Origin: Candidatus Babelota bacterium
GTDB taxonomy: Bacteria; Babelota; Babeliae; Babelales; Vermiphilaceae
Length of the DNA stretch: 37,095 nucleotides
Assembly: GCA_018266085.1 (NCBI GenBank)
Contig: JAFEAZ010000005.1
Span: 1 to 37,095 of the forward strand
Direction of reading: 5' to 3'
Shown: positions 17,280-26,100 of the stretch, piece after piece
Layout: every line of letters begins with the position of its first letter
How positions within the stretch are numbered: the first letter of the stretch is position 1
Made by a program: the position numbers and the translations under genes
The notes under the pieces: model-generated
Told to the model about the DNA's origin: nothing
Database searches by the model: none
What the model saw: only the letters and a program-made list of their open reading frames with translations

Positions 17280-18281
17280 TTAAGAAATGACGCAAGACCT
17301 GAATCTTGATCGTGCCGGTATTGGCTTGCCTTGTTCTACAGCTTCGGCACGTTCTATGAAGCGTAGCTCGCGGAGTTTATGTCGTGGATGTGTTGATAAT
17401 ACAGCATTGACTATAGGCGCAGTATTTTTGAGGTCGATCATTGCGTCTTTATAAAACATCTCTTTGCGCCTGCGGCGCGCACTTTTATCATCCACTTCAA
17501 AATGTTGTGCGCGTGCGCGTAAGATCTTAGTTTCGTTTGGTATGCTTTCATCCGCGCGCCATTCAAGTTCGCGAGAATAAGTATTAGAGATAGCGGGAGC
17601 AAGGAAACGGCTTAAGATGGTGGCGCCTGCAAAATGTACACAGCGATTTTGCCATTGTTGATTGTCCAGCAAGTAGAGCCTAATCGCACATACCACCATT
17701 GTTCCAACAGCCATAACCGTAGTTGCTTTCGAGAGGTTGCCGTCAAACCTTTTTTTCTTGTAGCTGTCGTTGTTCTTGTAATGTGCTGCTTCATGATGCA
17801 GGGTGCCAATTACGTTGTTAATACGATATTCAAGCCTTTGTTCTACGAACTCTTTCAGAGCAGCAACATTTTGAAAGAAGTCTTTATCTTTAGGCAATTC
17901 TCCATACACCAGATGTAGAAAAAAATTTCCCCTTAGATTCTCTTTAAAACGAGTGGCATCTTCAAGCGTTTCAATGCGTCTCTCAGCTCTTTCTTTTAGC
18001 AGTGTGCTCAGTTCGTGTATAGGGACGAATATTCCATAGTCCGAGTTTGCTCCGAATGTGTGAAAAGGAATAACGGGAATAGATTCTGGATTTGAGCAGC
18101 CTGCTTTGCTCAGTTGTTCATGAACAAAAGGAGTCACTTGTGCAATTTTTTCTGAGTGTTGTTCTAGAAGTTCACGCAATGCTGTTTCTTGATCTGTTTG
18201 CATAGATTGCGCATGTGGCATATGAAAAGCCGTAAGCCCGACGGCAAGAAACAGATAGTGACGTAAGAGTTGTTGCTTCAT
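17280..18281 (-). CDS. Exported M48-like zinc metallopeptidase
   Basis: A likely zinc protease of the M48 clan. The zinc motif HHEAAHYKN (HExxH, about residue 163) is followed by a hydrophobic segment TTVMAVGTMVVCAIRLYLL, then SRELEWRADES, which fits the third zinc ligand of M48 enzymes (E-x-x-A-D), and STHPRHKLREL, matching the conserved T-H-P-x-x-x-R of the family. I chose ATG 18281 because GGGAAAG precedes it and it begins a good signal peptide (MKQQLLRHYLFLAVGLTAF, ending PHAQ); a further in-frame ATG lies 36 bases upstream. It may work in periplasmic quality control or on host proteins. The terminator sits at 17230-17259. Confidence 0.78.
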   Translation of the reverse strand: MKQQLLRHYLFLAVGLTAFHMPHAQSMQTDQETALRELLEQHSEKIAQVTPFVHEQLSKAGCSNPESIPVIPFHTFGANSDYGIFVPIHELSTLLKERAERRIETLEDATRFKENLRGNFFLHLVYGELPKDKDFFQNVAALKEFVEQRLEYRINNVIGTLHHEAAHYKNNDSYKKKRFDGNLSKATTVMAVGTMVVCAIRLYLLDNQQWQNRCVHFAGATILSRFLAPAISNTYSRELEWRADESIPNETKILRARAQHFEVDDKSARRRRKEMFYKDAMIDLKNTAPIVNAVLSTHPRHKLRELRFIERAEAVEQGKPIPARSRFRSCVIS

Positions 18282-18775
18282 AAGACTTTCCCATAAAAAC
18301 AGGTGAATTAAGGGCATTGTTGCTATTAGGATATAAAATACTCGGAAAAAGTCAATTTAACCACCAACACAAGGCTTTTTAAGGGTAAAAATGAGGAGGG
18401 AGGACTAAAAGCTGCAAAGGTGCTTTTCAGACAATAACGTCCGATAATTCAAGGGGGTTTTGTTAACTTTGAGCGAGCAAACCGAGCAATTTGGATTTGA
18501 GCGAGCAAACCGAGCAATTTGGAAGCGAAATAACAAGTATTTGGATTATGATAGGGTGTTATGGAGTTAGGTATTGGGAGCAGAGTGTATATCAACGTAT
18601 GAACGAAAGTCGCGTGATTAAGATAAGGAGTAAGGATGATAACTAAATAATAATAACGACGTAACGCATGATATAAACCATGATATAAACTTTGAAAATA
18701 AACATATTAAATAAAAATTATAGGGAATAAACTAGGAATACAGTAATAACATGAAAAATTAAGAGGAGGTAGCTA
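18282..18775. other. Gene-free stretch upstream of ruvC
   Basis: About 490 bases with no convincing reading frame. It holds the promoter side of the M48-like gene, a 28-bp tandem duplication (18468-18523), and a very A/T-rich section from about 18620 that leads into ruvC. No RNA gene was recognised. Confidence 0.6.
18468..18523. repeat. 28-bp direct repeat, two copies
   Basis: Two perfect adjacent copies of a 28-base unit whose core is gagcgagcaaaccgagcaat. The unit itself contains the smaller motif gagc-ga-gca twice. It is non-coding in every frame I could read. Origin and role unknown. Confidence 0.9.
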
Positions 18776-19261
18776 ATGGTCGTTTTAGGTGTTGATCCAG
18801 GCTTTCATTTCGCAGGATTTTCAATATTAAAAAAAGATCAACGCTCCGTGGTGCTCTTGGACGTCGGCTATCTGAGCATGTCACCGAACAAGAGTTTAGT
18901 TGAACGGGTCGGTATATTCCACGCCTTCCTCGATGGAAAAATCAAGCAATGGCATGTCACTGACTTAGCGATCGAAACACCATTCTTAGGCAAAAACGCA
19001 CAGAACTTCCTTAAACTAGGATATTTGCGTGGTATTCTCTATCTCCTCACTCATACACATGGCCTTACGCTGCATGAATTCTCACCGCGAGAAATAAAAC
19101 AATCCGTAACTGGGTATGGCGGCGCATCGAAAGATCAAGTCGCTCGCGTTATGTTGCAGCTTTTCCCCAAGCTTGAAAAGCCAAAAAAAGAGGATGTCAC
19201 CGACGCAATGGCAATATCGTTGTGTGGGTTATGGCATAAAAAGAGCCTGCTTAATCCTTAG
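18776..19261 (+). CDS. ruvC: Holliday junction resolvase RuvC
   Basis: The crossover junction endonuclease that cuts Holliday junctions together with RuvAB. The RNase H-like fold residues are present: first aspartate in LGVDPGFHFAGF, the glutamate in LAIETPFLGKNAQNFLKLG, and the last acidic pair in KKEDVTDAMAIS. Length 161 is normal. A strong ribosome site (agaggagg) precedes ATG 18776. No ruvA or ruvB is adjacent. The assignment rests on the catalytic pattern and length and is firm. Confidence 0.94.
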   Translation: MVVLGVDPGFHFAGFSILKKDQRSVVLLDVGYLSMSPNKSLVERVGIFHAFLDGKIKQWHVTDLAIETPFLGKNAQNFLKLGYLRGILYLLTHTHGLTLHEFSPREIKQSVTGYGGASKDQVARVMLQLFPKLEKPKKEDVTDAMAISLCGLWHKKSLLNP

Positions 19262-19428
19262 TTGGAAATTTTAATAAAGTTTTTTCAGTCAACAAAATTA
19301 CAATCAAAAAGAATTTGTTGCAATCGCATGATCTGATGCTGTACCTTCTGTGATGACACCTAAAAACGCGCTTTGCCTTGCAGATAGTATGTGAAATAAT
19401 CACGAGCTATATAAAGGAGAGCCTGCTC

Positions 19429-19899
19429 ATGGAACAGCTCCGCCAGGTCGACATGCTTAGTGAATATCAGGTCATGCCTTCCCATAAAAAATCACATTAT
19501 ATCCCATTCCCCTACACCGAACAGGCGATTATCGATCTGCACGCCCTGTTCATAACGCCGGGGATTCATCATATTGAAATTGAATCGGTTGAAAAGGGAA
19601 GAATGCTGCTTGAAGCATTATTAAGCTCTCTCAATTGTTATACTGCTATTACCTGCATAACGGCCAACGAAATAGCCTTTATGACCGATATATATGACTG
19701 CTCTGATGAGCTGGCAACACAAACATGTATCGAGAGCTTTTTTAATGAGCAGTGCCTGTTTGATTGCATGGTAATCGAGCCCTGTCCAAAATTGGTAAAC
19801 TCATCATGGTACAAAAAAGCAGAAAAATACCTACGCTCTTCGACGATGAGTCTCCATGCGCCCATCATTTTTGTCGCATACACCAAAAGTGCTTCATGA
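19429..19899 (+). CDS. Conserved-looking cytoplasmic protein, unknown function
   Basis: Not recognised. ATG 19429 has an aaaggagag ribosome site and gives 156 residues without a signal peptide. The earlier in-frame start has no such site. The sequence looks alpha/beta: an HIEIESVEKGRMLLEALLSS segment, then CITANEIAFMTDIYD, CMVIEPCPKL and a final APIIFVAYTK strand. This order resembles a degenerate P-loop or RecA-like sheet (strand ending FDCMVIEPCP like a Walker B position), but no Walker A is visible. It follows ruvC by about 170 bases and may share its transcript. Confidence 0.62.
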   Translation: MEQLRQVDMLSEYQVMPSHKKSHYIPFPYTEQAIIDLHALFITPGIHHIEIESVEKGRMLLEALLSSLNCYTAITCITANEIAFMTDIYDCSDELATQTCIESFFNEQCLFDCMVIEPCPKLVNSSWYKKAEKYLRSSTMSLHAPIIFVAYTKSAS

Positions 19900-19921
19900 A
19901 CATAATCTATAATCTTACGAG

Positions 19922-19969
19922 AACGCGTTCTCTTTCATGCATGTATAAATACATACAAGAGAACGCGTT
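19922..19969. terminator. Long inverted repeat between convergent genes
   Basis: A perfect 12-bp stem (aacgcgttctct / agagaacgcgtt) encloses a loop that has its own short GTAT/ATAC stem. It lies between the stop of the 19429 gene and the stop of the ankyrin gene, so it probably terminates both directions. Neither side has a long T-run (attttg on plus; tctcg... on minus). Confidence 0.65.
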
Positions 19970-19988
19970 ATTTTGCTTGTATAGGAGC

Positions 19989-21293
19989 TCAGTCTAAATC
20001 GGACTCTCTACTGAAAGCAGGGACCTCTGTGTCTTCCGTTGTTACGCTATCTAACAATCTAATGATGGCAACGCGATTATCTAGATCGGATCTCTCTCTC
20101 TCTTTGCTAAATGGATTTTGATGATAGGTATAATTTGTTAGGGCTGCATTTAACGCGGTTTTACCTTCAGAATTGACAGCATTTGGGTCGGCTTGTTTTG
20201 CAAGTAACAGCTTTACTGCTGGCAGGTTGCTACTGATTGCTGCTCTATGCAACAAAGTATCTCCGTACATATTTTTTGTATTAACATCAAGGCCGGCATC
20301 GATGAGCGCACCAAGAACATTAACACTCTTGCTTCCATAGTAAAACTTAATCCATGACGATGCTTGGGCGAGGACATCTGAACTGAGTTGTTGCTTAATC
20401 AGTAACTCTTTCAATGTTGATAGATCAGCATCTTTTTCAGCATTTTTTATCGCTATTTCTAACGTATCTTTTAACGTCGGTACAAACCGTAGTGATTCCT
20501 TAGTCATCGGTACAAACCGTGGTGATTCCTTAGTCAAAGGCTCTAAGAAGCTTATTATTTCATTAAAATTCTTTATTCGATCATCATCTTTGCTAGGCTT
20601 AATAACATCGAACATGTATTTTTGTGCGACATAAAGAGGAGAATGGTTGTCATTATTTACCTCATTTGGATTAGCGCCTTTGCGAACTAATGTCTTGACT
20701 AGATCAATGTTGGCTTGAAAATTCTTAACAGCTTCGTGCAATGGTGTATCACCATTCCTGCTTTTTGCATTAACATTTGCACCAGAAGCAACTAGTGCAT
20801 CTATCATGTCAAGATTTGGGTAAGGATCCATCACTGCAACATGTAATATGGTAAAATCTGCTCTATCACGAGCTGCTCTATCACGATCGCGATGATCGAA
20901 AATCAAAGCATTGAGGTCAACAGCCTTGCGCTTAACCAGATTATGTAACATGTCTTGATTGTCCGAGATTACGGCCAATAAGAGCCGCTCTGCAGCAGCT
21001 GATTTTGGATGACTCGTATAGTAGGTATAAGAGCGCTTTGGTTGTCTACTTAAGACTGGACTCTTTATGACCGGCCGGTTCGAAAACGAACCGGTTGCGG
21101 GTGAAAGAGAGCCGAAAGCTCTGGTTTCTGATGGTATCGATGGCAATTTAACTCGAGGGGTCGATAGACGTATTGCCGCGCAAGATTTGGCAGCCGCCCG
21201 CCTTACTGCTGTCATAGCGCTGACTTCAGAAGACACAAATAGTGCCAACATGAGAAAGAGCGCAGCCAAACGCGTCTTATTTTTTATATTCAT
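19989..21293 (-). CDS. Exported ankyrin-repeat protein
   Basis: A secreted or periplasmic ankyrin protein. A signal peptide (hydrophobic core ALFLMLALFVSSEVSA) is followed by a basic, low-complexity linker (about residues 25-95), then ankyrin units. The clearest are FTILHVAVMDPYPNLDMIDA plus VASGANVNAKS, DTPLHEAVKNFQANIDLVKT plus RKGANPNEVN, and later DTLLHRAAISSNLPAVKLL plus AKQADPNAVN. A 30-base tandem repeat inside the gene duplicates the ten-residue unit TKESxRFVP (20477-20536), between two groups of ankyrin units. In intracellular bacteria such proteins are common host-directed effectors; that role is inference here. Confidence 0.87.
   Translation of the reverse strand: MNIKNKTRLAALFLMLALFVSSEVSAMTAVRRAAAKSCAAIRLSTPRVKLPSIPSETRAFGSLSPATGSFSNRPVIKSPVLSRQPKRSYTYYTSHPKSAAAERLLLAVISDNQDMLHNLVKRKAVDLNALIFDHRDRDRAARDRADFTILHVAVMDPYPNLDMIDALVASGANVNAKSRNGDTPLHEAVKNFQANIDLVKTLVRKGANPNEVNNDNHSPLYVAQKYMFDVIKPSKDDDRIKNFNEIISFLEPLTKESPRFVPMTKESLRFVPTLKDTLEIAIKNAEKDADLSTLKELLIKQQLSSDVLAQASSWIKFYYGSKSVNVLGALIDAGLDVNTKNMYGDTLLHRAAISSNLPAVKLLLAKQADPNAVNSEGKTALNAALTNYTYHQNPFSKERERSDLDNRVAIIRLLDSVTTEDTEVPAFSRESDLD
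20477..20536. repeat. 30-bp tandem repeat in the ankyrin gene
   Basis: Two adjacent 30-base units differ at a single base (gtagtgattc / gtggtgattc). They encode PMTKESLRFV-like and TKESPRFVPM-like decapeptides, in frame. Confidence 0.92.
21075..21094. repeat. Perfect 8-bp stem hairpin inside the ankyrin gene
   Basis: ccggttcg-aaaa-cgaaccgg is a perfect palindrome with a 4-base loop, within the codons for the linker after the signal peptide. It would form a stable hairpin early in the message (about 200 bases from the start codon). Confidence 0.85.
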
Positions 21294-21465
21294 AAAAGTT
21301 CCTTATATTATAATTATTAAAAACAGCTTACTTTTATAATGCCAAAATTCAGACTGAAAATCAATCATATTGCGAGCCATCCTTAATTTTACACAAAATA
21401 GTTGAATCGGCCCGATAAGGCTCATTATGTTAACATTTATATTGCCTATCTGAATTTAGATATAT

Positions 21466-21486
21466 AAAAACGCCTTCCCAGAAGGC
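21466..21486 (-). terminator. Intrinsic terminator for the 21488 gene
   Basis: On the minus strand gccttc-tgg-gaaggc is followed by G and then five T. It abuts the stop codon of the minus-strand gene. Confidence 0.82.
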
Positions 21487-21487
21487 T

Positions 21488-22627
21488 TTATTGGTGCGCC
21501 ACAGGCATACAGGGAAAAGAAAAGCAGAGATTGCCATCTGCGTCAAGGTATGCGCAAGGGGCGTGGTCCGCTGTTGTAATGGTTCGCTCGTAATAGGAAA
21601 TACTGCCGCCATACATAACCGAATGACCATTGCTCAAAGGAGCAAGAGGATACTCCGTGCAGGAATTTGGGTATAGCTCCTGTTTTTTGGTCGTACAATT
21701 ATAACTGCAGATGGTGCCGTGACCCATGGCGGTGTAGTCGACATAATATATGATTCCGTCAGCCCTACGTGGCAGCAACGGAAGAATAGATTCATACAGC
21801 CGCTGATCACGTGAGCCATGTATGAGACAGGTAGGAATAGAAAAACTAAAGAGCTGATGCGTTTCCCACTCTGTCTTATCGCTGCGTAATAATTGATGAT
21901 AGGCACACGTGATTATGGGTGCATCAGGATCTATGTGACTGGGATGCTCAACAAAAAAGCCCTGGTTGGCATCGGCCATCTGCAAAAAAATAATAGGACG
22001 GTTTTGAAAATCTACACACACCACTTGGGTATGCGGTTGAGCAACTACCTGCTCAACAATGGTATAGTGGCTCTCATGACCAGTCGCCTGCTTCTGTTCT
22101 GCCCTTTGAATATAAAACAATGAACCATTGCTCAAGGCTGGATACATACAGTCTCGAGCCGGTAGAGCAACACAACGAGCTATATCGCCAGTGCGGCTGA
22201 TCGAAAACAGAGCATAATAATGTCTATCGAGCGCGTGAAAATAACCAACATCATTGGCATACCAAGAGATAGGCCCGCTATTGCTAATCAACGCTTCACT
22301 TTCAACCGAGCGAGCTGAACGCTTGATAAATTCTTTGATGCGAATTCTACCATTATCAATGAAGCTGAACCCTGCGCCCGATGCCAATAAACAGACTCCT
22401 GCCGGTGTAAAAGAGCCGGGTAACAGTTGCTCTGCTCGATGCGTTATCGGATCCCATGACCAGAGCATTGTCTGAGTTGCGTTCTTTTGATGCAATACAA
22501 GTAACTTCTGATACGTACAGGCTGAATCGGTATATGTACAGACTGGATACAAAAATTCAATACCATAGGTGTATACGGTTGCCATGCTTAACAGTGTGGC
22601 TATACGCGTCAATAAAGTAGCTTTCAT
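21488..22627 (-). CDS. Exported beta-propeller-like protein, unknown function
   Basis: Not recognised as a named family. The protein (379 residues) has a signal peptide (MKATLLTRIATLLSMATVYTYG) and then a regular pattern of short beta blades of the TolB/WD40-like kind: repeated hydrophobic strands ending in G-x-L/I-F/Y (for example GAGFSFIDNGRIRI, YALFSISRTGDIARC, YPALSNGSLFYIQRA, YPLAPLSNGHSVMYGGSISYY). About six or seven such blades can be counted. Many cysteines suggest disulfides. It may act as a binding scaffold in the periplasm. A terminator abuts the stop. No partner gene is obvious. Confidence 0.65.
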   Translation of the reverse strand: MKATLLTRIATLLSMATVYTYGIEFLYPVCTYTDSACTYQKLLVLHQKNATQTMLWSWDPITHRAEQLLPGSFTPAGVCLLASGAGFSFIDNGRIRIKEFIKRSARSVESEALISNSGPISWYANDVGYFHALDRHYYALFSISRTGDIARCVALPARDCMYPALSNGSLFYIQRAEQKQATGHESHYTIVEQVVAQPHTQVVCVDFQNRPIIFLQMADANQGFFVEHPSHIDPDAPIITCAYHQLLRSDKTEWETHQLFSFSIPTCLIHGSRDQRLYESILPLLPRRADGIIYYVDYTAMGHGTICSYNCTTKKQELYPNSCTEYPLAPLSNGHSVMYGGSISYYERTITTADHAPCAYLDADGNLCFSFPCMPVAHQ

Positions 22628-22988
22628 TGCTAAAAATGCTCCCGTATCAAGGGTCCATACTCAATAAATCATGTCGTTGATTAAGATAGCCTGAAATAGA
22701 GGGAAGGGAAAATAGATACAAAAATCCATCGCACTGACCGAAGTCAATGCGATGGAAAAAAGGAGAGTAGTAATGAAGCCTAGATTAAAAGAGATGGTGC
22801 CAATGAATATTGTTACCACCTGCAACAAAAGTTTAAATAGTTTTTACGTAAAGTCAAACTTTTTTTGTGTCAGATTATTACGAATTAAGCTATCAAACAA
22901 AGCGTTATACAAAGAATATGATAGTCAGTTTTTTACCGATTGTCAAACTGCTGCCTATTCTTAAAGAGTGTCAGAGCGGCTCTTTTAT
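22628..22988. other. Gene-free stretch between propeller gene and recF
   Basis: About 360 bases between two minus-strand genes. A 70-residue plus-strand frame (22752-22964) has no ribosome-site logic or family likeness and is left out. The stretch holds the minus-strand terminator at 22720-22755 and presumably the promoter of the 21488 gene. Confidence 0.55.
22720..22755 (-). terminator. Intrinsic terminator downstream of dnaN-recF
   Basis: On the minus strand, ccatcgca / tgcgatgg (8 bp) with an inner TGAC/GTCA extension is followed by ATTTTTGT. It is about 235 bases after the recF stop and is the first good terminator in that direction. Confidence 0.75.
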
Positions 22989-24068
22989 TCAGTCAGTCAA
23001 GGTGATTATCTGCGCTCCCATGCTGGCTAGCTGGCTATGAAGCGTTCCTCCTAAATTGGGGCAGGTGAAGATAAGCTGCCCGCCAAGAGTCATCAGAGGA
23101 GGCAACAACTGCAAAGCGCGCCGATCGTCGAAATCGGTGATAAAATCATCCAGAAGAAAAATAACGGACCCTCTATTGGCTTTCAGATGAGTAACCTGGG
23201 CGATCTTAAGGAGCAGAACCACGAGCTTTTGCTGCCCGCGAGAGGCAAATTGTCTCGTTGTGCGGTCTTGTAGCTTAATGGAGAAATCATCCAAATGAGC
23301 GCCAAATAATGAGCGTCCATAACGAGACTCCTCTTGAAAAAGCCTGCCTGAGGAATCCATAAACTGCTCAAAGCTGTGTTCTGGATTGAGCTGTTTAGGG
23401 AGATATGAAAAGGAAACCAAAATCGATGGATCAATCGAGGCGATAATGCGAATGACTTCCTGCTCCAAGGTAGCTAACAACGTTTGGCGAGCCTGACGTA
23501 TGACCTGCGTTTGCAGCCAAAGCTTATGCGTCCAAATCTCTAATGACTGAGCATTATATGAACCACTGTGCAGCAGAGCATTCCTGCTGTCGACCAAATG
23601 TTTGAGCATGCGCAGACTCTGGGAAATCGGTGGATCATCAAGCACCAAGGCCTGGTCTATGAAATGCCTACGCGCTTCAGGACCACTTTTGATCAGCTCA
23701 CCGTCATCTTCGGTCAAGGTAACAACACGATAATGATCCATCAGCTCTTTATATGAAACAACGGCTTGTTGGTTAACTTTGACCAGTCTTTTTTTGCCCG
23801 AGTAGCCAACTTGTAGCTCATGCGGCAATGCATCATCAGATTGACGAATGGTTGCTTTAATGAAAAAACTATCTTGCCCAAAATGTACAAGTTCACGCGG
23901 CGTATGTGTTTTGAATGAACGTAAGTAACACAGATAATGCAACGCTTCAATCAGCGATGTCTTACCCGAGCCATTAAGCCCTTGCAAAAGCACCAAAGAG
24001 TTGTCTAACGCAAGCTGCTTTTCCGAGAAACAACGAAAATTCTTCAAATACAGGTTTGTCACTTGCAC
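22989..24068 (-). CDS. recF: DNA replication and repair protein RecF
   Basis: The SMC-like ATPase that loads RecA at gaps with RecOR. Walker A is LQGLNGSGKTSLIEAL (about residue 30), the family signature is RQFASRGQQKLVVLLLKIAQ (about 265), and Walker B is VIFLLDDFITDFDDRR (about 300). Length 359 is normal. The start codon is GTG (24066-24068), 12 bases after the dnaN stop, so translation is probably coupled to dnaN. The dnaN-recF pair is an ancient arrangement, but here dnaA and gyrB are not in the window. Confidence 0.96.
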   Translation of the reverse strand: MQVTNLYLKNFRCFSEKQLALDNSLVLLQGLNGSGKTSLIEALHYLCYLRSFKTHTPRELVHFGQDSFFIKATIRQSDDALPHELQVGYSGKKRLVKVNQQAVVSYKELMDHYRVVTLTEDDGELIKSGPEARRHFIDQALVLDDPPISQSLRMLKHLVDSRNALLHSGSYNAQSLEIWTHKLWLQTQVIRQARQTLLATLEQEVIRIIASIDPSILVSFSYLPKQLNPEHSFEQFMDSSGRLFQEESRYGRSLFGAHLDDFSIKLQDRTTRQFASRGQQKLVVLLLKIAQVTHLKANRGSVIFLLDDFITDFDDRRALQLLPPLMTLGGQLIFTCPNLGGTLHSQLASMGAQIITLTD

Positions 24069-24080
24069 CGCAGCAACCGC

Positions 24081-25211
24081 CTATAGTTGAGCTGTTGTTG
24101 GGGATACAGGCATCACTAAATAGGTTACCTGTCTATCTTCATGAGTCGATTCAAAGATAATCGGCTTTGAACCATTGTGAAGATAAAAGGACAACTTATC
24201 GTCAGAAAAAGCCTGAAGACCGCTCAAAACATACGGAGCATAAAAACGAATGTCGATGGAATCACCTTCAAAGGCATCCAAAGCGAGCTTTTCGGTAAGC
24301 TGCCCAACCTCTTTGTTATCCATCGAAACACTCAGCTCATCGCGGTGAAAGCCAAACTGTGTCGCAATAAATTGGCCAGACAATAAGCAGACTGAGCGTC
24401 GCAATGTTTTTATAAAATGGGCACGGTCAACGGTCGCCGGTCTAAAGCCCTGTTTGTTTAAGATAGGGGTATATTGTGGGAATGGATCAGCCAAAAGCTT
24501 GGTGAAAAAATTGAATGAGTCACCAGAAAAAACCAACTGATTACCACAAAGACCAAGAAACAGATGAGAGCTGCCTGACCCCTCTAACAACTTTTTAACT
24601 TCAAATACCGCGCGACGTGGCAACAACCATTTCTTCGGCTCATCGAGCGTGTACATGCTCGTGCTCACCTGCGCAAGACAATGACCATCGGTAGTGGTCA
24701 TCTTCATCTGTTTTTCAGATACCTCAAGATATAAACCGTTGAGCGCTGGATTAGCATTATTTTGTGGGATGAGAAATGCTACCTTGCTTAACATATCCAG
24801 CAATACAGTGCCATCCAGACGCATTAGATTTTCGATGCACTCAGGGAATGGCGGAAATTCTTGAGCATCTTTAATATTTAATGACAAAGTAACACCACCA
24901 GCTTTCAACACCAATTGTTGATCGACAAGATTACAGGTTATCGTGCCTTCCAATTCTTTCACTAAATCAAAGATGCGTTTACCAGAGACCATACATGAAT
25001 AGGGCGTCGCTGATGATGATGTACCATCTAATAGATAACTTGCTTGTAAGCTAATTTCAAGATCGGTACTTTTGAGCACCAACTCTTTGTAGCCAACTTG
25101 CATCAGAATGTAACTGGTTGCATCTAAAGCGGTGCGCTTGGTACAGATAGGCTGCATCGATGCCAGTAAGGACATAAATGGTTTCTGTTCAACTAAAAAT
25201 GAATTTTCCAT
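24081..25211 (-). CDS. dnaN: DNA polymerase III beta sliding clamp
   Basis: The ring-shaped processivity clamp. The three-domain layout is visible: N-terminal EQKPFMSLLASMQPICTKR, the middle FPPFPECIENLMRLDG and TDGHCLAQV (a hallmark T-D-G-H-R/C position), and the C-terminal segment ending VTYLVMPVSP, which fits the conserved YxxMPM end. I chose ATG 25211, which has a GAGAG site nine bases upstream; ATG 25226 is in frame without one. Length 376 is normal. It is divergent from the 25382 gene and coupled to recF. Confidence 0.95.
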   Translation of the reverse strand: MENSFLVEQKPFMSLLASMQPICTKRTALDATSYILMQVGYKELVLKSTDLEISLQASYLLDGTSSSATPYSCMVSGKRIFDLVKELEGTITCNLVDQQLVLKAGGVTLSLNIKDAQEFPPFPECIENLMRLDGTVLLDMLSKVAFLIPQNNANPALNGLYLEVSEKQMKMTTTDGHCLAQVSTSMYTLDEPKKWLLPRRAVFEVKKLLEGSGSSHLFLGLCGNQLVFSGDSFNFFTKLLADPFPQYTPILNKQGFRPATVDRAHFIKTLRRSVCLLSGQFIATQFGFHRDELSVSMDNKEVGQLTEKLALDAFEGDSIDIRFYAPYVLSGLQAFSDDKLSFYLHNGSKPIIFESTHEDRQVTYLVMPVSPTTAQL

Positions 25212-25381
25212 CAATAAAACTCTCATTAAAAATAGAGCTTTTTCAAGCTTGTATATGCAGACTCAAAAGCATAATTTTAGTATAGTAAATAAAGGTAAAA
25301 TTGCTATAGTGTCAATCGCTATTATCTGGCAAACTAAACACAAATGTACTGCATACTTACTAACTTACTAAGGAGATCCGT

Positions 25382-25891
25382 ATGAACACACAAGGAATAT
25401 TCAGCACCACCGTTCTGTTAGTGACACTTGCATACACAATAACTCTAAAAACTGAAGATAAAGTCGACAACAAATATCGCCAAGAGTTTGAGCGGCTACA
25501 GAAATTTGTGGCAAGCAAAAACAATGAACTGCTCCAAAACGATCCGATGGCGTATCAAGCAGCCCAAACGGGTCTTGTGTATGGAGCAGCTGCTGGCGTT
25601 GCAAAACATTGCACACCCTTTGTCCCAAAAAGAGGATACGGCATCATAGGTTGTGCGCTTATAGGAGCAATCGGCGGAGCTGGTATCAACGTTCTTTTGC
25701 AACAGAATGCGACTTATTGCGTAGCGAAGAAGAATAAGATATTGCGTTTCTTATCAGATGAAGAAGTATCAGTATCGGCGATCGTACAGGAAGCAACCTC
25801 TGCGCCAACCAGCAATACGGACACGGTGAGCGCTCAAGATCGTGCCACATTGCTCAAAGGGGCCGTGGCAGCAATCTATTTATTGGCATAA
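25382..25891 (+). CDS. Small exported/membrane protein with glycine-rich helix
   Basis: Not recognised. A strong aaggagat ribosome site precedes ATG 25382. The first 20 residues are hydrophobic (TTVLLVTLAYTITL) and may be a signal or anchor. A charged helix follows (residues 25-55), then two small-residue hydrophobic stretches: AAQTGLVYGAAAGVAKH and GIIGCALIGAIGGAGINVLL, the second resembling a glycine-zipper membrane segment. It ends in a short hydrophobic tail. It is the first gene of the AT-rich island of small exported proteins. Confidence 0.65.
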   Translation: MNTQGIFSTTVLLVTLAYTITLKTEDKVDNKYRQEFERLQKFVASKNNELLQNDPMAYQAAQTGLVYGAAAGVAKHCTPFVPKRGYGIIGCALIGAIGGAGINVLLQQNATYCVAKKNKILRFLSDEEVSVSAIVQEATSAPTSNTDTVSAQDRATLLKGAVAAIYLLA

Positions 25892-26100
25892 CTGCGTCTA
25901 CGGAACTCTTTACGATGCGCCTTGCTTTGGTCATACTAGGGCCATTTTTACCGCTTTACAAGGCATTCAATCTGAATTATCATGATAAATAAGAAGCTTA
26001 AGCATATCATTTATAAGGATTTAGCCATAAGCTTGTCTCAACAGGAAGACTTGCGGCATATAATAAAAAGATTTTTTTAATACATTACTAAGGGTCACAT

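Noticed and set aside
22752-22964. 70-residue plus-strand frame between the propeller gene and recF
   Set aside because: It overlaps a clear terminator hairpin, has no matching family features, and the codon pattern looks random.
22965-22985. Hairpin aaagag/ctcttt directly after recF
   Set aside because: The stem is weak and no T-run follows on the minus strand; the better terminator is at 22720-22755.
22989-25381. Replication origin next to dnaN-recF
   Set aside because: No cluster of DnaA boxes was seen and dnaA is absent from the window.
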